From assembly GCA_000381585.1 (NCBI GenBank), contig KB906733.1, forward strand, positions 124,001 to 188,000: a stretch of 64,000 nt of DNA, given 5' to 3'. The stretch's first letter is position 1. The number at the start of each line of letters is the position of its first letter. This DNA is from Acidobacteriaceae bacterium KBS 83 (GTDB lineage Bacteria > Acidobacteriota > Terriglobia > Terriglobales > Acidobacteriaceae). The notes under the pieces were generated by a model. The model was given only the letters and a program-made list of their open reading frames with translations, did not search any database and was not told the origin of the DNA. A program made the position numbers and the translations under genes. This document shows positions 43,139-52,710 of this stretch, piece after piece.

Positions 43139-44473
43139 TCAAGCCTCCCGCCGAGTCACAACCGCCGCCACCGGCAAAGCACTCAGCAATATCCCCGCGG
43201 CCAGCAGGAACGGCGCCCCCGGCAGATGAATCCGCCCCGGCCTGATCGCCGCGGCAAACACGAACGTGAACAGTCCCGGCCCGACCAGCGCCGTCAATCC
43301 CCGAATGCATTGCACCGCGCCTTGCAGTTGTCCCTGCTCCTGCGGCGTCACGTGCACGCTCATCAGCCCCTGTGCCGTCGGCCCGGCCAGCCCCCACAGG
43401 TTCATCAGCGGAATCCCCAGCAGAAACAGCCATCCCGTCGGCGCCAGGCCGAAGATAGCAAATCCAACCCAGCCGATCCCCAGCCCCCACAGCAGCGTGC
43501 TGCGCTGCCCCAGCCACTTCACCAGCGGCCGCACCAGCAGCGCCCCCACAATCACCGACCCGACCCCGACCAGCGCCAGTGACAAGCCCACCGTGCGCGC
43601 GCTCCACCGGTAGCGATAGTCCGTGTACAGCACCCACGTATTCACCAGCGACTGCTGCGTCAGGTAGCTCAGCAACAACACGCAGCCCATCCCAAACAGC
43701 TCACGGTGCCGCCGCAGCAGGGTCAGCGACCCCAGCGGATTCGCCTGTCTCCACGAGAACGTCCCGCGACAATCCTTGCTCAGCGACTCTGGCAGCACAA
43801 ACAACCCGTACATGGCGTTCAGCAGGCTCATCCCGCCCGCCACCCAGAAGGGAAGTCGCGGGCTCACGTTGCCCAGCACGCCGCCCAGCGCCGGCCCCAG
43901 CACAAACCCCAGCCCGAACGCCGCGCTCACCATTCCGAAGGCCTCGGCGCGCTTCTTCGGATCGGTCACGTCCGCGATGTACGCCATCGCCGTGGGCACG
44001 CTCGCCGAAGTAATTCCCGACACCACGCGCCCCACGAACAGCCACCCCAGCGTCGGCGCCAGCGCCATCACCAGGTAATCGATCCCCAGCCCGAAGTTTG
44101 ATAGCAGCACGATCGGCCGCCGCCCGAAGCGATCCGACAGCGAACCCAGCAGCGGCGAGAAGCCGAACTGCATCACCGCCCACACTGTCCCGAAGATGCC
44201 GAACATCTCCGCGCCGCTCGCCTCGTTGCCGCCCATGAAGCCGGTGATCAGCTTCGGCAGAACCGGCGCGATCATGCCCATCGCCAGCATGTCCAGCGTA
44301 ATGGTCACAAAGATGAACGCCGACGCCGCCCGGCGCCGATGCGACGGCTCCGCGGCATACGGCGCATAGAGCTCGGCCGAAGGGGGGCAATTTCCCGATG
44401 GCGCCATCGGCTGGTCCGCCGGAGAACTCACGTCCGTGTCCACCGCCACTTCTGAGTCACTCCACTCCGGCAT
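43139..44473 (-). CDS. MFS transporter, TCR/Tet family
   Basis: 444 residues with 12 predicted spans. The major-facilitator loop 2-3 motif is GSLSDRFGRRPIVLLS. The first span (FVTITLDMLAMGMIAPVLPK) and motif C region (GMVSAAFGLGFVLGPALGGV) match drug:H+ antiporters of the Tet type. The N-terminal 45 residues are a hydrophilic extension absent from typical Tet proteins. Likely an efflux pump of unknown drug or metabolite; family resemblance does not prove tetracycline resistance. Confidence 0.9.
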   Translation of the reverse strand: MPEWSDSEVAVDTDVSSPADQPMAPSGNCPPSAELYAPYAAEPSHRRRAASAFIFVTITLDMLAMGMIAPVLPKLITGFMGGNEASGAEMFGIFGTVWAVMQFGFSPLLGSLSDRFGRRPIVLLSNFGLGIDYLVMALAPTLGWLFVGRVVSGITSASVPTAMAYIADVTDPKKRAEAFGMVSAAFGLGFVLGPALGGVLGNVSPRLPFWVAGGMSLLNAMYGLFVLPESLSKDCRGTFSWRQANPLGSLTLLRRHRELFGMGCVLLLSYLTQQSLVNTWVLYTDYRYRWSARTVGLSLALVGVGSVIVGALLVRPLVKWLGQRSTLLWGLGIGWVGFAIFGLAPTGWLFLLGIPLMNLWGLAGPTAQGLMSVHVTPQEQGQLQGAVQCIRGLTALVGPGLFTFVFAAAIRPGRIHLPGAPFLLAAGILLSALPVAAVVTRREA

Positions 44474-44861
44474 CCATCAGCCTCCGCACTGGAGCGTTTT
44501 CATTGTAGTTCCGTCAGGAAAACACAGCTCTGCGCAAACCTGCCGAACGAATAATTGTGAAACGCTATGCAAACATAGACGTGCGGCGCGCGACTCGGCT
44601 TGGAGAAATCGGAAGGTATTTGGGTTCATCCGACACAAAATCGCAACGGAAGCCTCCCCGCGCGAGAACATAGACCCTCGCACGGCACCTGTTCGCATCC
44701 GGACATCAACCCTCGATACCGGACGCAACCCGCTCGTCGGCAAGCCATGGCGCACGCCCGCTAACTTCCTTAGTCCACGGCGCTTATCTCAGCCAATAGG
44801 AATGGCATCCTGCATGCGATTCATATCCCATGCAAACGGAAGATGAAAAAGGGAAGAGACG
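44474..44861. other. Intergenic region between divergent exporter and ADOP genes
   Basis: 388 bases holding both promoters. No inverted repeat of the PadR type is present here, and no gene is supported. Confidence 0.4.
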
Positions 44862-47303
44862 ATGAAGAGATTCCTGCAGGATCTGCGTTACGCTCTGCGC
44901 CAACTCCGTCGTAGCCCCGGCTTTGCCGCCGTCGCCATCCTCACGCTGGCCCTCGGTATTGGCGCGAACACGGCAATCTTCAGCGTACTCGATTCCATCC
45001 TGCTGCAGCCGCTGCCTTTTCCCCACGCCAGCCGCCTGGCGCAGATCGACCCACAGAGCGACTACCTCAGCTTTCCCAAAGGCTGGGTCCGCGAGTATCA
45101 ACGCCGCGCCACCACCTTCTCTTCCATCTCCGGCTACACGCTCAACACTGAGTACAACGTCACCGGTGGCAGCGTCTTGGACCGCGCATTTGGCAGCACC
45201 GTCAGCACCAACCTTTTCGACACGCTTGGTGTCCGGCCCTCCCTGGGCCGTTCTTTTTCTCCGGCAGAAGAAGAAGCTGGTCAGGATCGCGTCGTTATCC
45301 TGAGCCACGGCTATTGGCAGCAGCACTTCGGCGCCGATCCCAACGTTCTCGGCAAGAAAATCCTGATCGACGGCGTTGATCGCGAGATCATCGGCGTCGC
45401 GCCCGCCGGTATCGCCTTTCCTGATGCAACGACGCAATTCTGGATACCCATCTCCTTCAAACCCAGCGACGCTTACGATCCCTGGGCCGTCTTCGGATTT
45501 CGTGCCATCGGAAGACTGAGGGACGGCGTAGCGCTTGGGCATGCGCAGGCCGAGCTGCGGTCTTTCCACCGGCAGATGCTGAAGCTATTCCCTTGGCGCA
45601 TGCCGGACAACTGGGCCGCCAACGTCTCCGTTGCATCGCTCCTCGACTCCGTTGTCGGGGATATGCGCCCCAAACTTCTGTTACTCCTTGGCGCCGTCGC
45701 CCTGGTGCTGCTCATCGCCTGTGCTAACGTCGCCAACCTCATGCTCGCCCGCGCCGCCGCGCGCCAGCGTGAGATGGCACTCCGCCGCGCTCTCGGCGCC
45801 AACGCGCGCCGCCTGCTGCAACAGGTCCTCACCGAGAGCGGCGTCATTGCCGTGCTCTCTGGGGGCGCCGGACTCGTGCTCGCCGCAGTTACACTCCAAG
45901 CGCTCAAGCTGCTGCTTCCGCCGGACACACCCCGCCTCGCCAACATCGCGTTGCGCGGCGATGTACTGGTTTTCGCGGTCGTCGTTTCGCTGATCACCGG
46001 CATACTTGCTGGCCTCGCGCCTGCATGGAAAGCTGCCGGTTTGGACCTCCAAGGTTCGCTCCGCCTGAACGAAACCAACGTCTTCGGTTCGGCAGGCCGC
46101 TTCCGCACCTCGCGCCTGCTCGTCATCGGACAGATCGCCCTCGCCGTCGTCGTCATCACCGCCGCCGGCATCATGCTGCGCAGTCTTGCACGTCTTTCGC
46201 GCGTCGATCCCGGCTTCCGGACCTCCAGCCTCGTCAGTGCCCAGATCTCGCTCGATCGCGATGCCTGCCACAGCAAAGGCGCTTGCACCGCCTTCTATCA
46301 AAACCTCATCGCGCGTGCCCGCGGCTTGCCCGGCGTCAGCAACGCCGCCCTCGTCGACGCGCTGCCGCTCTCCGGTCTCGATGACTGGTACGTCTTCGAC
46401 GCCGAAGGTCACCCGCGTAGCCCCAGCCAGCTCTCCATGGAAGCATCGAGCAGCATCGTCTCCGCGGACTATCTGCCCATGATGGACATTCACCAGCGCG
46501 GCGGCAGGCTCTTCAATTCACTCGATGCCGCCGGCTCGAGCCGCGCCATCCTCGTAAACCAATCCCTCGCCAGCTATCTCTGGCCCAATCAGGACCCCAT
46601 CGGCAAGCATCTGCAGTCGGTCACCATCGAGCCATCGCCCGCCGTCATGGACATGAAGACCGCCGCTGTCGTCATAGGCGTCGTCAGCGACACGCGTCAT
46701 CAGAGCCTCGAAAAGGGCGCAGGCTGGGAGGTCTACCTCCCTCTGAGCCCCGAGAATGAAAAGCCGATGATGAACATCGTCCTGCGCTCGAACCTCGGTG
46801 CAGCCGAGGTCGCTGGTGAGCTCCGCCGCATGGTCGCCGAACTCGATCCCCGCATCCCCGTCACGCGCATCCGCACCATGGACGAGGTCGTCGCCTCCTC
46901 CACCGCGGCGCCGCGCTCACTCGCCACCCTGCTCACTGTCTTCGCTCTGCTCGCCATCGGCGTCGGCACCATAGGCGTCTACAGCCTGATCGCTTACACC
47001 GCAAGCTGGCGCACGCGCGAGTTTGGTCTCCGCCTCGCGCTCGGCGCAAACCGCACCCAGGTCTCAATGCTCATCATTCGTGAGAGCCTGACGCTAACCT
47101 CGACCGGCGCATTCGTCGGGCTCGCCGGAGCATTCGCGGTCACCAGCCTCATGCGCCGCTTCCTCTTCGAGACCAGCCCTGCCGATCCGCTCACCTATAC
47201 TGTCGTTCTCGTCCTCTTCGGCGTTCTCGCGGTCATCGCAGCCTGGCGTCCTGCCTATCGCGCCTCTCTCGTCGAACCCATGGAGGTTCTCCGCAGCGAG
47301 TAG
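44862..47303 (+). CDS. ADOP-type ABC transporter permease without N-terminal domain
   Basis: 813 residues. Duplicated MacB/FtsX architecture begins at once with [20 protein letters not shown]; the cytoplasmic ADOP helix domain seen in the 25032 gene is absent. Coupling loops [20 protein letters not shown] and [20 protein letters not shown] are conserved, and the C-terminus ends [22 protein letters not shown] precedes the ATG. No PadR gene or ATPase is adjacent. Substrate unknown. Confidence 0.92.
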   Translation: MKRFLQDLRYALRQLRRSPGFAAVAILTLALGIGANTAIFSVLDSILLQPLPFPHASRLAQIDPQSDYLSFPKGWVREYQRRATTFSSISGYTLNTEYNVTGGSVLDRAFGSTVSTNLFDTLGVRPSLGRSFSPAEEEAGQDRVVILSHGYWQQHFGADPNVLGKKILIDGVDREIIGVAPAGIAFPDATTQFWIPISFKPSDAYDPWAVFGFRAIGRLRDGVALGHAQAELRSFHRQMLKLFPWRMPDNWAANVSVASLLDSVVGDMRPKLLLLLGAVALVLLIACANVANLMLARAAARQREMALRRALGANARRLLQQVLTESGVIAVLSGGAGLVLAAVTLQALKLLLPPDTPRLANIALRGDVLVFAVVVSLITGILAGLAPAWKAAGLDLQGSLRLNETNVFGSAGRFRTSRLLVIGQIALAVVVITAAGIMLRSLARLSRVDPGFRTSSLVSAQISLDRDACHSKGACTAFYQNLIARARGLPGVSNAALVDALPLSGLDDWYVFDAEGHPRSPSQLSMEASSSIVSADYLPMMDIHQRGGRLFNSLDAAGSSRAILVNQSLASYLWPNQDPIGKHLQSVTIEPSPAVMDMKTAAVVIGVVSDTRHQSLEKGAGWEVYLPLSPENEKPMMNIVLRSNLGAAEVAGELRRMVAELDPRIPVTRIRTMDEVVASSTAAPRSLATLLTVFALLAIGVGTIGVYSLIAYTASWRTREFGLRLALGANRTQVSMLIIRESLTLTSTGAFVGLAGAFAVTSLMRRFLFETSPADPLTYTVVLVLFGVLAVIAAWRPAYRASLVEPMEVLRSE

Positions 47304-47309
47304 CGTGCC

Positions 47310-48137
47310 TCACGCCTTCGTCGCGATCACCACATCCTGATAGCTCAGAAACTCCGGCCTCCCGCACCACGAGCCGGGATGCATCGGCTCGAGAATCGCA
47401 AGCCCGCATCGCCCGAACATGCTCCGCACATAGCTTTCCTCAAACGCCAGCGAGCCCTCAGGATTTGTCGGGTCTGTCGTCACGCAGCCCTCGAGCGGGC
47501 AGACGAAATTCTGTGTGCTCGACCGCTTCTCGATCAACCTCTTCGATTCCTCGTTCAGAAGAAACATCGTGACGAACGAGCTTCCGCCCGCTTTCAGCAC
47601 ACGCGCTATCTCCCGCGTGTAGTTCTCCATGTCCGCGGGAAACATGTGCGTGAACACCGAGGTGAGAAAGACGAAATCGAAGGAGGCGTCGTCATACGGA
47701 AACCGGTAGCTCGACGCCTCATACACGCCGTCCGGGTTATAGAATCTGTTCCTCACATCCGAGTGGAGGAAGTGAAAGTTCGGATGTCGCGGCGTGATGT
47801 TGGCCTGGCACCACTCCACGCCCTTTTTCACGATGTCGAAGCCGTGATAATCGCCACCGCCGGTCAGATACCCAGTCAGCGGAACCGCCATCCGTCCAAT
47901 CCCACACCCTACATCCAGCACGTGGTGCTCCGGCTTCAGTCCGCCGTATTCCGTGAACAGCCTACGGAACTCCAATCCGACAGCTTTGTAATCCCCGTCG
48001 CCCACGAAATACATCGTGCGCGGAGGAACCATCTCTCTCCTTCGCGCCGGCATATCGGAAAGATCGAGCGCGCTGAGATAGAGATGCTTCAGCGATCGCC
48101 TTACTGAAATCGGAATCGCCCGTCGCAACGCGTTCAA
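47310..48137 (-). CDS. Class I SAM-dependent methyltransferase
   Basis: 275 residues. Rossmann-fold methyltransferase with motif I HVLDVGCGIGRMAVPL at about residues 74-90, motif II YHGFDIVKKG, an acidic SFDFVFLTSVFTHM motif and post-motif VLKAGGSSFVTMF. N- and C-terminal extensions may give substrate specificity, which is unknown. Its stop lies 6 bases from the stop of the convergent ADOP gene. Confidence 0.9.
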   Translation of the reverse strand: MNALRRAIPISVRRSLKHLYLSALDLSDMPARRREMVPPRTMYFVGDGDYKAVGLEFRRLFTEYGGLKPEHHVLDVGCGIGRMAVPLTGYLTGGGDYHGFDIVKKGVEWCQANITPRHPNFHFLHSDVRNRFYNPDGVYEASSYRFPYDDASFDFVFLTSVFTHMFPADMENYTREIARVLKAGGSSFVTMFLLNEESKRLIEKRSSTQNFVCPLEGCVTTDPTNPEGSLAFEESYVRSMFGRCGLAILEPMHPGSWCGRPEFLSYQDVVIATKA

Positions 48138-48253
48138 CTTGAGCCCCTTGCACCGCCAATATCGAATCGACTCCTGATACTAATCGAGTCAAAAGCAGAA
48201 CTGCACCGATCCGTGCTTAGGGCAGATTTCGACAGGTGCACCGGGCAACAGAC

Positions 48254-48288
48254 GTGGAGCGGCTCTTCGGTCACGAAAGCCGCTCCAC
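48254..48288. terminator. Hairpin between methyltransferase and receptor genes
   Basis: GTGGAGCGGCT and AGCCGCTCCAC form a perfect 11-pair stem around a 13-base loop, after the receptor stop on the minus strand. T-tract weak. Confidence 0.55.
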
Positions 48289-48346
48289 AACTCAAGCTAT
48301 AGCAATGGCGAATCTGATGAAGAAGCGGTAGCGCGCTCTCCCTGCG

Positions 48347-50866
48347 TCAGAAGCGGTAGCGCGCCGTCACCGTCCCGCTGATCGGTGCGCCTGGAAAAAT
48401 CTCCAGGTCTGAGTGCGATGAGTCGTAGTAACGCGTGTTCGCCACGTTGAACAAATGGCCGTCTATTTCCGTATGCCGCCGGTGATAGAACACCGTCGCA
48501 TCCAGCCGCGCGTAGCCCGGCAGTTCCACCAGGTTGTCGGTGAAGGCATAGCTGTCCGTGTTGAAGTACACACCGCCCCCCGCGCCCCATCCATTCGCGA
48601 ATCGATAGGTGGACCAGATACTGCCGCTATGCAGCGGAATATCTGTCGGCCTCTTGCCCTGGAATGAAATCCCATTGAAGCTGGCATTCGACTTGACCAC
48701 CACCGCGTCCTGGTACGCATATCCGCCGTAGACCATCCAGCGCTGCGTCACGCTGCCCTGGAACGACAGGCTCGCTCCCAGCGTGCGCTGTTCGCCGGTC
48801 AGCAGGAGCTGTGACGGATCCGCTGGGTTCGGCGTCTTGATGTTGTTGCGGTTCAGGTCATACACCGCCGCTGTCGTGATCAGCTTGTCGCTGAAACTCG
48901 AGAACTTCGCACCGACCTCGTAATTCTGCGTCCGCTCCGGTGCCAGTTCTGCGTTGTTGGCAGCCAGGTTCAGCGACTCGCCGGATGGATCGAAGTTACG
49001 CGAGTAGCTCAGGTACAGCGTGCTCCACGTCCGAGGCTGGTACATCAGGCCGACGCGCGGGCTCCACTTGTTGTCTACGCGACCCAGGTCTGGTTTGCCT
49101 GGCAGGCGTTGGTCCAGATTCTGTTTGAAGTTGTCGAACCGGGCTCCAGCCATCAGCTTCCACCTTGGCGCCAGTTGCATCAGGTCTTGCACGTAGAATG
49201 CGGCGGTCTGGCCCCAGAAACGGCCGTCGGTCGTCGGCGATGTGCCCGGTGTCGGGGGAAGGTCCGGTACCGGATTATAGAGCGTCGTATCTGGCGCAGT
49301 TCCGAAGAACTGCAGCCGGTCGATCGTCTGCCGCCCATACTCGCCGCCCAGCAGCAATGTGTGGCCAATGCCGGCAAAGCGTCCACTGTGGTACGCCTCA
49401 AGTTGGTCGAAGATGTTTCGCTGAAACTGGTTGGCGTTGTACTGGCCGCGCCGAATCGTCGGATTGTCATCCGCGCCCACGGCAGCACCGGCCGTGGCGT
49501 CGCTCAACGCCAGCAATGGCTCCCCGGGTTTGTGTGCATGCGTCGACGATTGGCCGGCGATGGTTCCGTCCGGCAGATTCATTTGGTACATGTAAACCGT
49601 CGACCAGCTCACGGTATTGCCGGAGTGGCGGAAGATCTCGTGCAGGTGCCAGCTGTTTTCGAAGTCGTGCCGCAGGTCAAAGGTCTCGTCCGTCGCGCCC
49701 TCGTGGATGAAATCGTGCGATGCATTGGGCGTATAGCCAAGGATGTATCCGTAATAGTTGCCAATCGGCACCACGCCCTGTGGTCCGTCGATCGCGGCAA
49801 TGCCGCGGTCCGGCAGCCGTTCGTCGCGCAGGTGCTGCACCTGTGCGTACATATCCGTCCGGTCGCTCACGCGCCAGCGCAGTGTCGGCGCAAACGCATA
49901 GCGGTTCATGTAGTAGTAGTGCCGCTGGTTGCCGCTAAACTCTCCGGCGCCGGTCAGCCGTCCACCCAGGGTGTTGTGCAGCCACGAGTCCGACGTGTCC
50001 GATTCCAGCCGCCGCTCCCCATAGCTTCCGCCCGTCACCGCCACCGACCCTCCCAAGCCCTCCATTTCAGGCTTCTTGGTGACGCGGTTTACCAGCCCAC
50101 CGGAAGAGCCGCGGCCATAGAGCACAGCCGCCGGACCCTCCACCACATCCAATTGCTCCGTGTTCGACAGGTCGCGGTAGTACTGCGCATCGTCGCGCAC
50201 CCCGTCGAAGTACTGATCGGTCCCCGAATTGAAGCCGCGAATGGAGAAAGAATCCCGGCGTCCCTCGCCCAGAGTCGGCTGCACCGCCGGCACGCCCTCC
50301 AGCGCCTCCTTCAAACTGTCGACACCCCGGTCCTGCAGCAGTTGTTGCGTCACCGTGTAGGTGGACTGAGGCAGGTCCAGCACTCGGATCGGCACCCGGC
50401 TGCCGGTCGTCTGCACCGTCGTCGCGTAGCCTTCAGACGCAGTGACGGTGACAGTTTCTACGTTTTTCTCAATCTTCAAAGTCAGCGTCAGCCGCGTCTG
50501 CGCACCCGCATGCAATTCCACAGGCTGCTCCACCTGCTGATACCCACTCTGCACCGCGGAGACCTTGTACGTCCCCGCCGGCAGATCAACGCGAAAGCTG
50601 CCCGTCGCGTCCGCAGTCACATCCGACGCAGTTCCTGCCTGGCCGGCAAAATGGACCTTCGCGCCTGGCAGCAGCCCACCGGATTCATCGAGGATCACGC
50701 CCTCCACATGCACCGTCGCAGGCTTGCCGTCGGTGTGTGAAGGATCAGACGCAGCATCGCTCACGGATGGAACCGAATCGGCGAACGACGGCGTGACAAG
50801 GAGTGCAGGCAAAGAGGAACAAAGCACGAAACAGAGCGCAGTCAGAGCACAACGGGGAGAATTCAT
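48347..50866 (-). CDS. TonB-dependent siderophore receptor
   Basis: 839 residues. Signal peptide, then a carboxypeptidase-regulatory Ig-like domain at about 50-140 (VEGVILDESGGLLPGAKVHF), a plug domain at about 160-275 (DRGVDSLKEALEGVPAVQPT, DSFSIRGFNSGTDQYFDGVR, VVEGPAAVLYGRGSSGGLVN) and a 22-strand barrel ending ARYRF with terminal Phe, as required for outer-membrane insertion. Domain order fits ferric-siderophore receptors of the FhuA/FpvA type. Paired GACT-N5-AGTC sites at its promoter suggest repression by an iron- or stress-sensing regulator. Confidence 0.94.
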   Translation of the reverse strand: MNSPRCALTALCFVLCSSLPALLVTPSFADSVPSVSDAASDPSHTDGKPATVHVEGVILDESGGLLPGAKVHFAGQAGTASDVTADATGSFRVDLPAGTYKVSAVQSGYQQVEQPVELHAGAQTRLTLTLKIEKNVETVTVTASEGYATTVQTTGSRVPIRVLDLPQSTYTVTQQLLQDRGVDSLKEALEGVPAVQPTLGEGRRDSFSIRGFNSGTDQYFDGVRDDAQYYRDLSNTEQLDVVEGPAAVLYGRGSSGGLVNRVTKKPEMEGLGGSVAVTGGSYGERRLESDTSDSWLHNTLGGRLTGAGEFSGNQRHYYYMNRYAFAPTLRWRVSDRTDMYAQVQHLRDERLPDRGIAAIDGPQGVVPIGNYYGYILGYTPNASHDFIHEGATDETFDLRHDFENSWHLHEIFRHSGNTVSWSTVYMYQMNLPDGTIAGQSSTHAHKPGEPLLALSDATAGAAVGADDNPTIRRGQYNANQFQRNIFDQLEAYHSGRFAGIGHTLLLGGEYGRQTIDRLQFFGTAPDTTLYNPVPDLPPTPGTSPTTDGRFWGQTAAFYVQDLMQLAPRWKLMAGARFDNFKQNLDQRLPGKPDLGRVDNKWSPRVGLMYQPRTWSTLYLSYSRNFDPSGESLNLAANNAELAPERTQNYEVGAKFSSFSDKLITTAAVYDLNRNNIKTPNPADPSQLLLTGEQRTLGASLSFQGSVTQRWMVYGGYAYQDAVVVKSNASFNGISFQGKRPTDIPLHSGSIWSTYRFANGWGAGGGVYFNTDSYAFTDNLVELPGYARLDATVFYHRRHTEIDGHLFNVANTRYYDSSHSDLEIFPGAPISGTVTARYRF

Positions 50867-50893
50867 GAACGCTACGGCCTTCCAGAAGGGGTC

Positions 50894-50938
50894 TCAATAG
50901 GACTGAACTAGTCCTGATTCAAAGAGACTAAATCAGTC
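50894..50938 (-). promoter_or_regulatory. Receptor promoter with two GACT-N5-AGTC operators
   Basis: On the minus strand TTGAAT (50917-50922), 17 bases, TATTGA (50894-50899). One GACT-N5-AGTC site (50901-50913) fills the spacer; a second (50926-50938) lies just upstream of -35, 25 bases apart centre to centre. Confidence 0.65.
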
Positions 50939-51549
50939 GCCATTTGCCTGAAATGAAAATTTATCCAAATGGCGACCATTTCAGTCCGAATGGTTGAATT
51001 CGGAATGGAGTGCGTCAGACAGCCGCGAAAAGTGCCGGTTGATTCGGCGGAATCGCTATCTAGAAATTAGGGGACCTGAAAACCAGTCGTCCTCACCAGC
51101 CGGAGTGAAGCGAACCGGTTGTTATCCGACCGAAACCGGGCAAAGCGAATCGTCATCTGGACCGGAGCCGGAACCCGTGGCGCGGAGCGTCGCCGGCGAA
51201 GGGGAGAGATCTGCTTTTCCTTCCCTCCAAACCATGCAGCACCAATAAAGCGTCTATTTTCAATAACTTCCAATGGGTCCAATGATTGGACATATTTAGC
51301 CGTAACCCCAATGGAGCGACATATTTACCTCTAAATCCGGCTCTGTCAATCACTTAGCGCCTCGCGCGCCGGCAACTCCAATGGAATGACATTTTTAGAG
51401 GTAAATACAGTTCTTTCAACACCTTAGCCTCCGGGAGGCGCGATAAGTTCTCATCGAAGAGAGACTTACCAATCTGGAACTCGCAAACGGAGGGGGAGGG
51501 GTGGGGCAGGGTCACGTTACCCCGCCACAAAGCCCTAATTTGCTGCTGC
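50939..51549. other. Long intergenic region with repeats
   Basis: No gene is supported in these 611 bases. An inverted repeat, GTCGCCATTT/AAATGGCGAC, spans 50936-50976. Three or four copies of a CCAATGGA..GACATWTTTA motif occur at 51268-51406, resembling the multiple terminal repeats of IS21-type elements, but no transposase remains. Confidence 0.5.
51278..51406. repeat. Cluster of CAATGGA-GACATATTTA repeats
   Basis: Copies begin near 51278, 51306 and 51376. The last two are followed by ACCTCTAAA and, inverted, TTTAGAGGT, so the group also forms an inverted pair. Confidence 0.55.
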
Positions 51550-52623
51550 TCAGAAGACCTTGACGTGGAAGGTCAGGTACTTCTTCGGGTTCTCCCGGAT
51601 CTGCGTCACAAGGTTGCGGGTCTCGCTCAGCATGGCGTCGGCATTGTTGTAGACCGACGGATTCACCAATAGCTGCCCGATCGTGCCCTCCCCGCTGTTG
51701 ACCTTGTCGATCACGGAATCCAGCTTGTACACCGTGTCGCGGAACTTGGCCTGGAACTCCGGGTCCTTCGCCAGCATCCCGAGCGTCCCCTTGCCCTGGT
51801 TGATCTCCGCAATCAACACGTTGGCGTCCGTCACCGTTTGGTTCAGGTTGTTGTAGAGCGTCTTGTCCTTCAGCAGCTTGCCGATCGTGCCTTCGCCGTT
51901 ATCGATCTCTGCCGTGATGTGATCGATCCGAGCCGTCGTCTCGTTCAGATGGTTGTACATCGTGTCATCGTTCAACAGCTTGCCGATCGTGCCCTTGCCC
52001 TCGCTGAGATTGGTGCTGAGCTTGGCAAGCTGGGTCACGGTCTCATTTGCTTTGTTGTAGAGGGCCGGATCGTTGATCAGCTGTCCAATCGAGCCCTTGC
52101 CGCTGTTCAGCGAATCGACCAGGCTGTCGATCTTCGCCAGGATGGTGTTCACCTGCTCAATCGTGCCCTGGCTGGATTTGATCACGTCGGAAAGGTTTGG
52201 GCTCTCGTTCGTACCCAGCTCATCGTTGTCCTTCACCCGCGGCCCGATCGCACGCTTGGAGTCGATGTCCACCACCGTGTCCCCGAGCACGCCGACCGTG
52301 TCCAGACTGCTCTTTGAATCCTCGCGAACATCCGAGACGTATCGCTTGCTGACCTTCATGATGACTTCGACAGGCGTCAGTTTGCGCTCCGGCACGATGC
52401 GGATGTACTTCACATTGCCGATGGTCACGCCTTCCAGGTTCACCGGCGCCCCGACCTTGAGGCCGGCCGCATTCTCGAAGTAGGAACGAAGCGTGATCTT
52501 GCCCGCGAAGCCACCGGTGCTGCCGGACATCAGGAAGATCAGGGCCGTCAGCGCAGCCAGCGCAACGATCACCAGCACTCCGACCTTCAGTTGTGACCAC
52601 TGCACTTCCTGTTGACTGGGCAC
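51550..52623 (-). CDS. MlaD/MCE-family protein with five exact-period repeats
   Basis: 357 residues. One N-terminal span (LKVGVLVIVALAALTALIFL) and an MCE domain at about 40-125 (YFENAAGLKVGAPVNLEGVT) place it in the MlaD/PqiB lipid-transport group. The C-terminal half holds five repeats with G[KE]G at residues 175, 209, 243, 277 and 311, an exact 34-residue period, each like EGKGTIGKLLNDDTMYNHLN. These should form a long helical tube-like stalk. No MlaE or MlaF gene is adjacent. It follows acpS by 87 bases. Confidence 0.92.
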   Translation of the reverse strand: MPSQQEVQWSQLKVGVLVIVALAALTALIFLMSGSTGGFAGKITLRSYFENAAGLKVGAPVNLEGVTIGNVKYIRIVPERKLTPVEVIMKVSKRYVSDVREDSKSSLDTVGVLGDTVVDIDSKRAIGPRVKDNDELGTNESPNLSDVIKSSQGTIEQVNTILAKIDSLVDSLNSGKGSIGQLINDPALYNKANETVTQLAKLSTNLSEGKGTIGKLLNDDTMYNHLNETTARIDHITAEIDNGEGTIGKLLKDKTLYNNLNQTVTDANVLIAEINQGKGTLGMLAKDPEFQAKFRDTVYKLDSVIDKVNSGEGTIGQLLVNPSVYNNADAMLSETRNLVTQIRENPKKYLTFHVKVF

Positions 52624-52710
52624 GAAACCTCGCTGGGAACGAATGCACGCCGCACAACACTACCGATGAGAGTACCAAATGGCGGCCCGAATCCGGCCTG
52701 CCAGCCAGTC

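Noticed and set aside
43139-44473. Calling the MFS exporter a tetracycline-resistance determinant
   Set aside because: Family-level similarity to Tet proteins is visible, but substrate cannot be inferred and the flanks show no resistance-associated mobile element.
49109-50740. 543-residue plus-strand frame opposite the siderophore receptor
   Set aside because: It is a GC-rich shadow of the receptor gene, Arg/His-rich and without any domain pattern. Frames at 71-1462, 11691-12728, 12703-13437 and 40790-41794 were rejected for the same reason.
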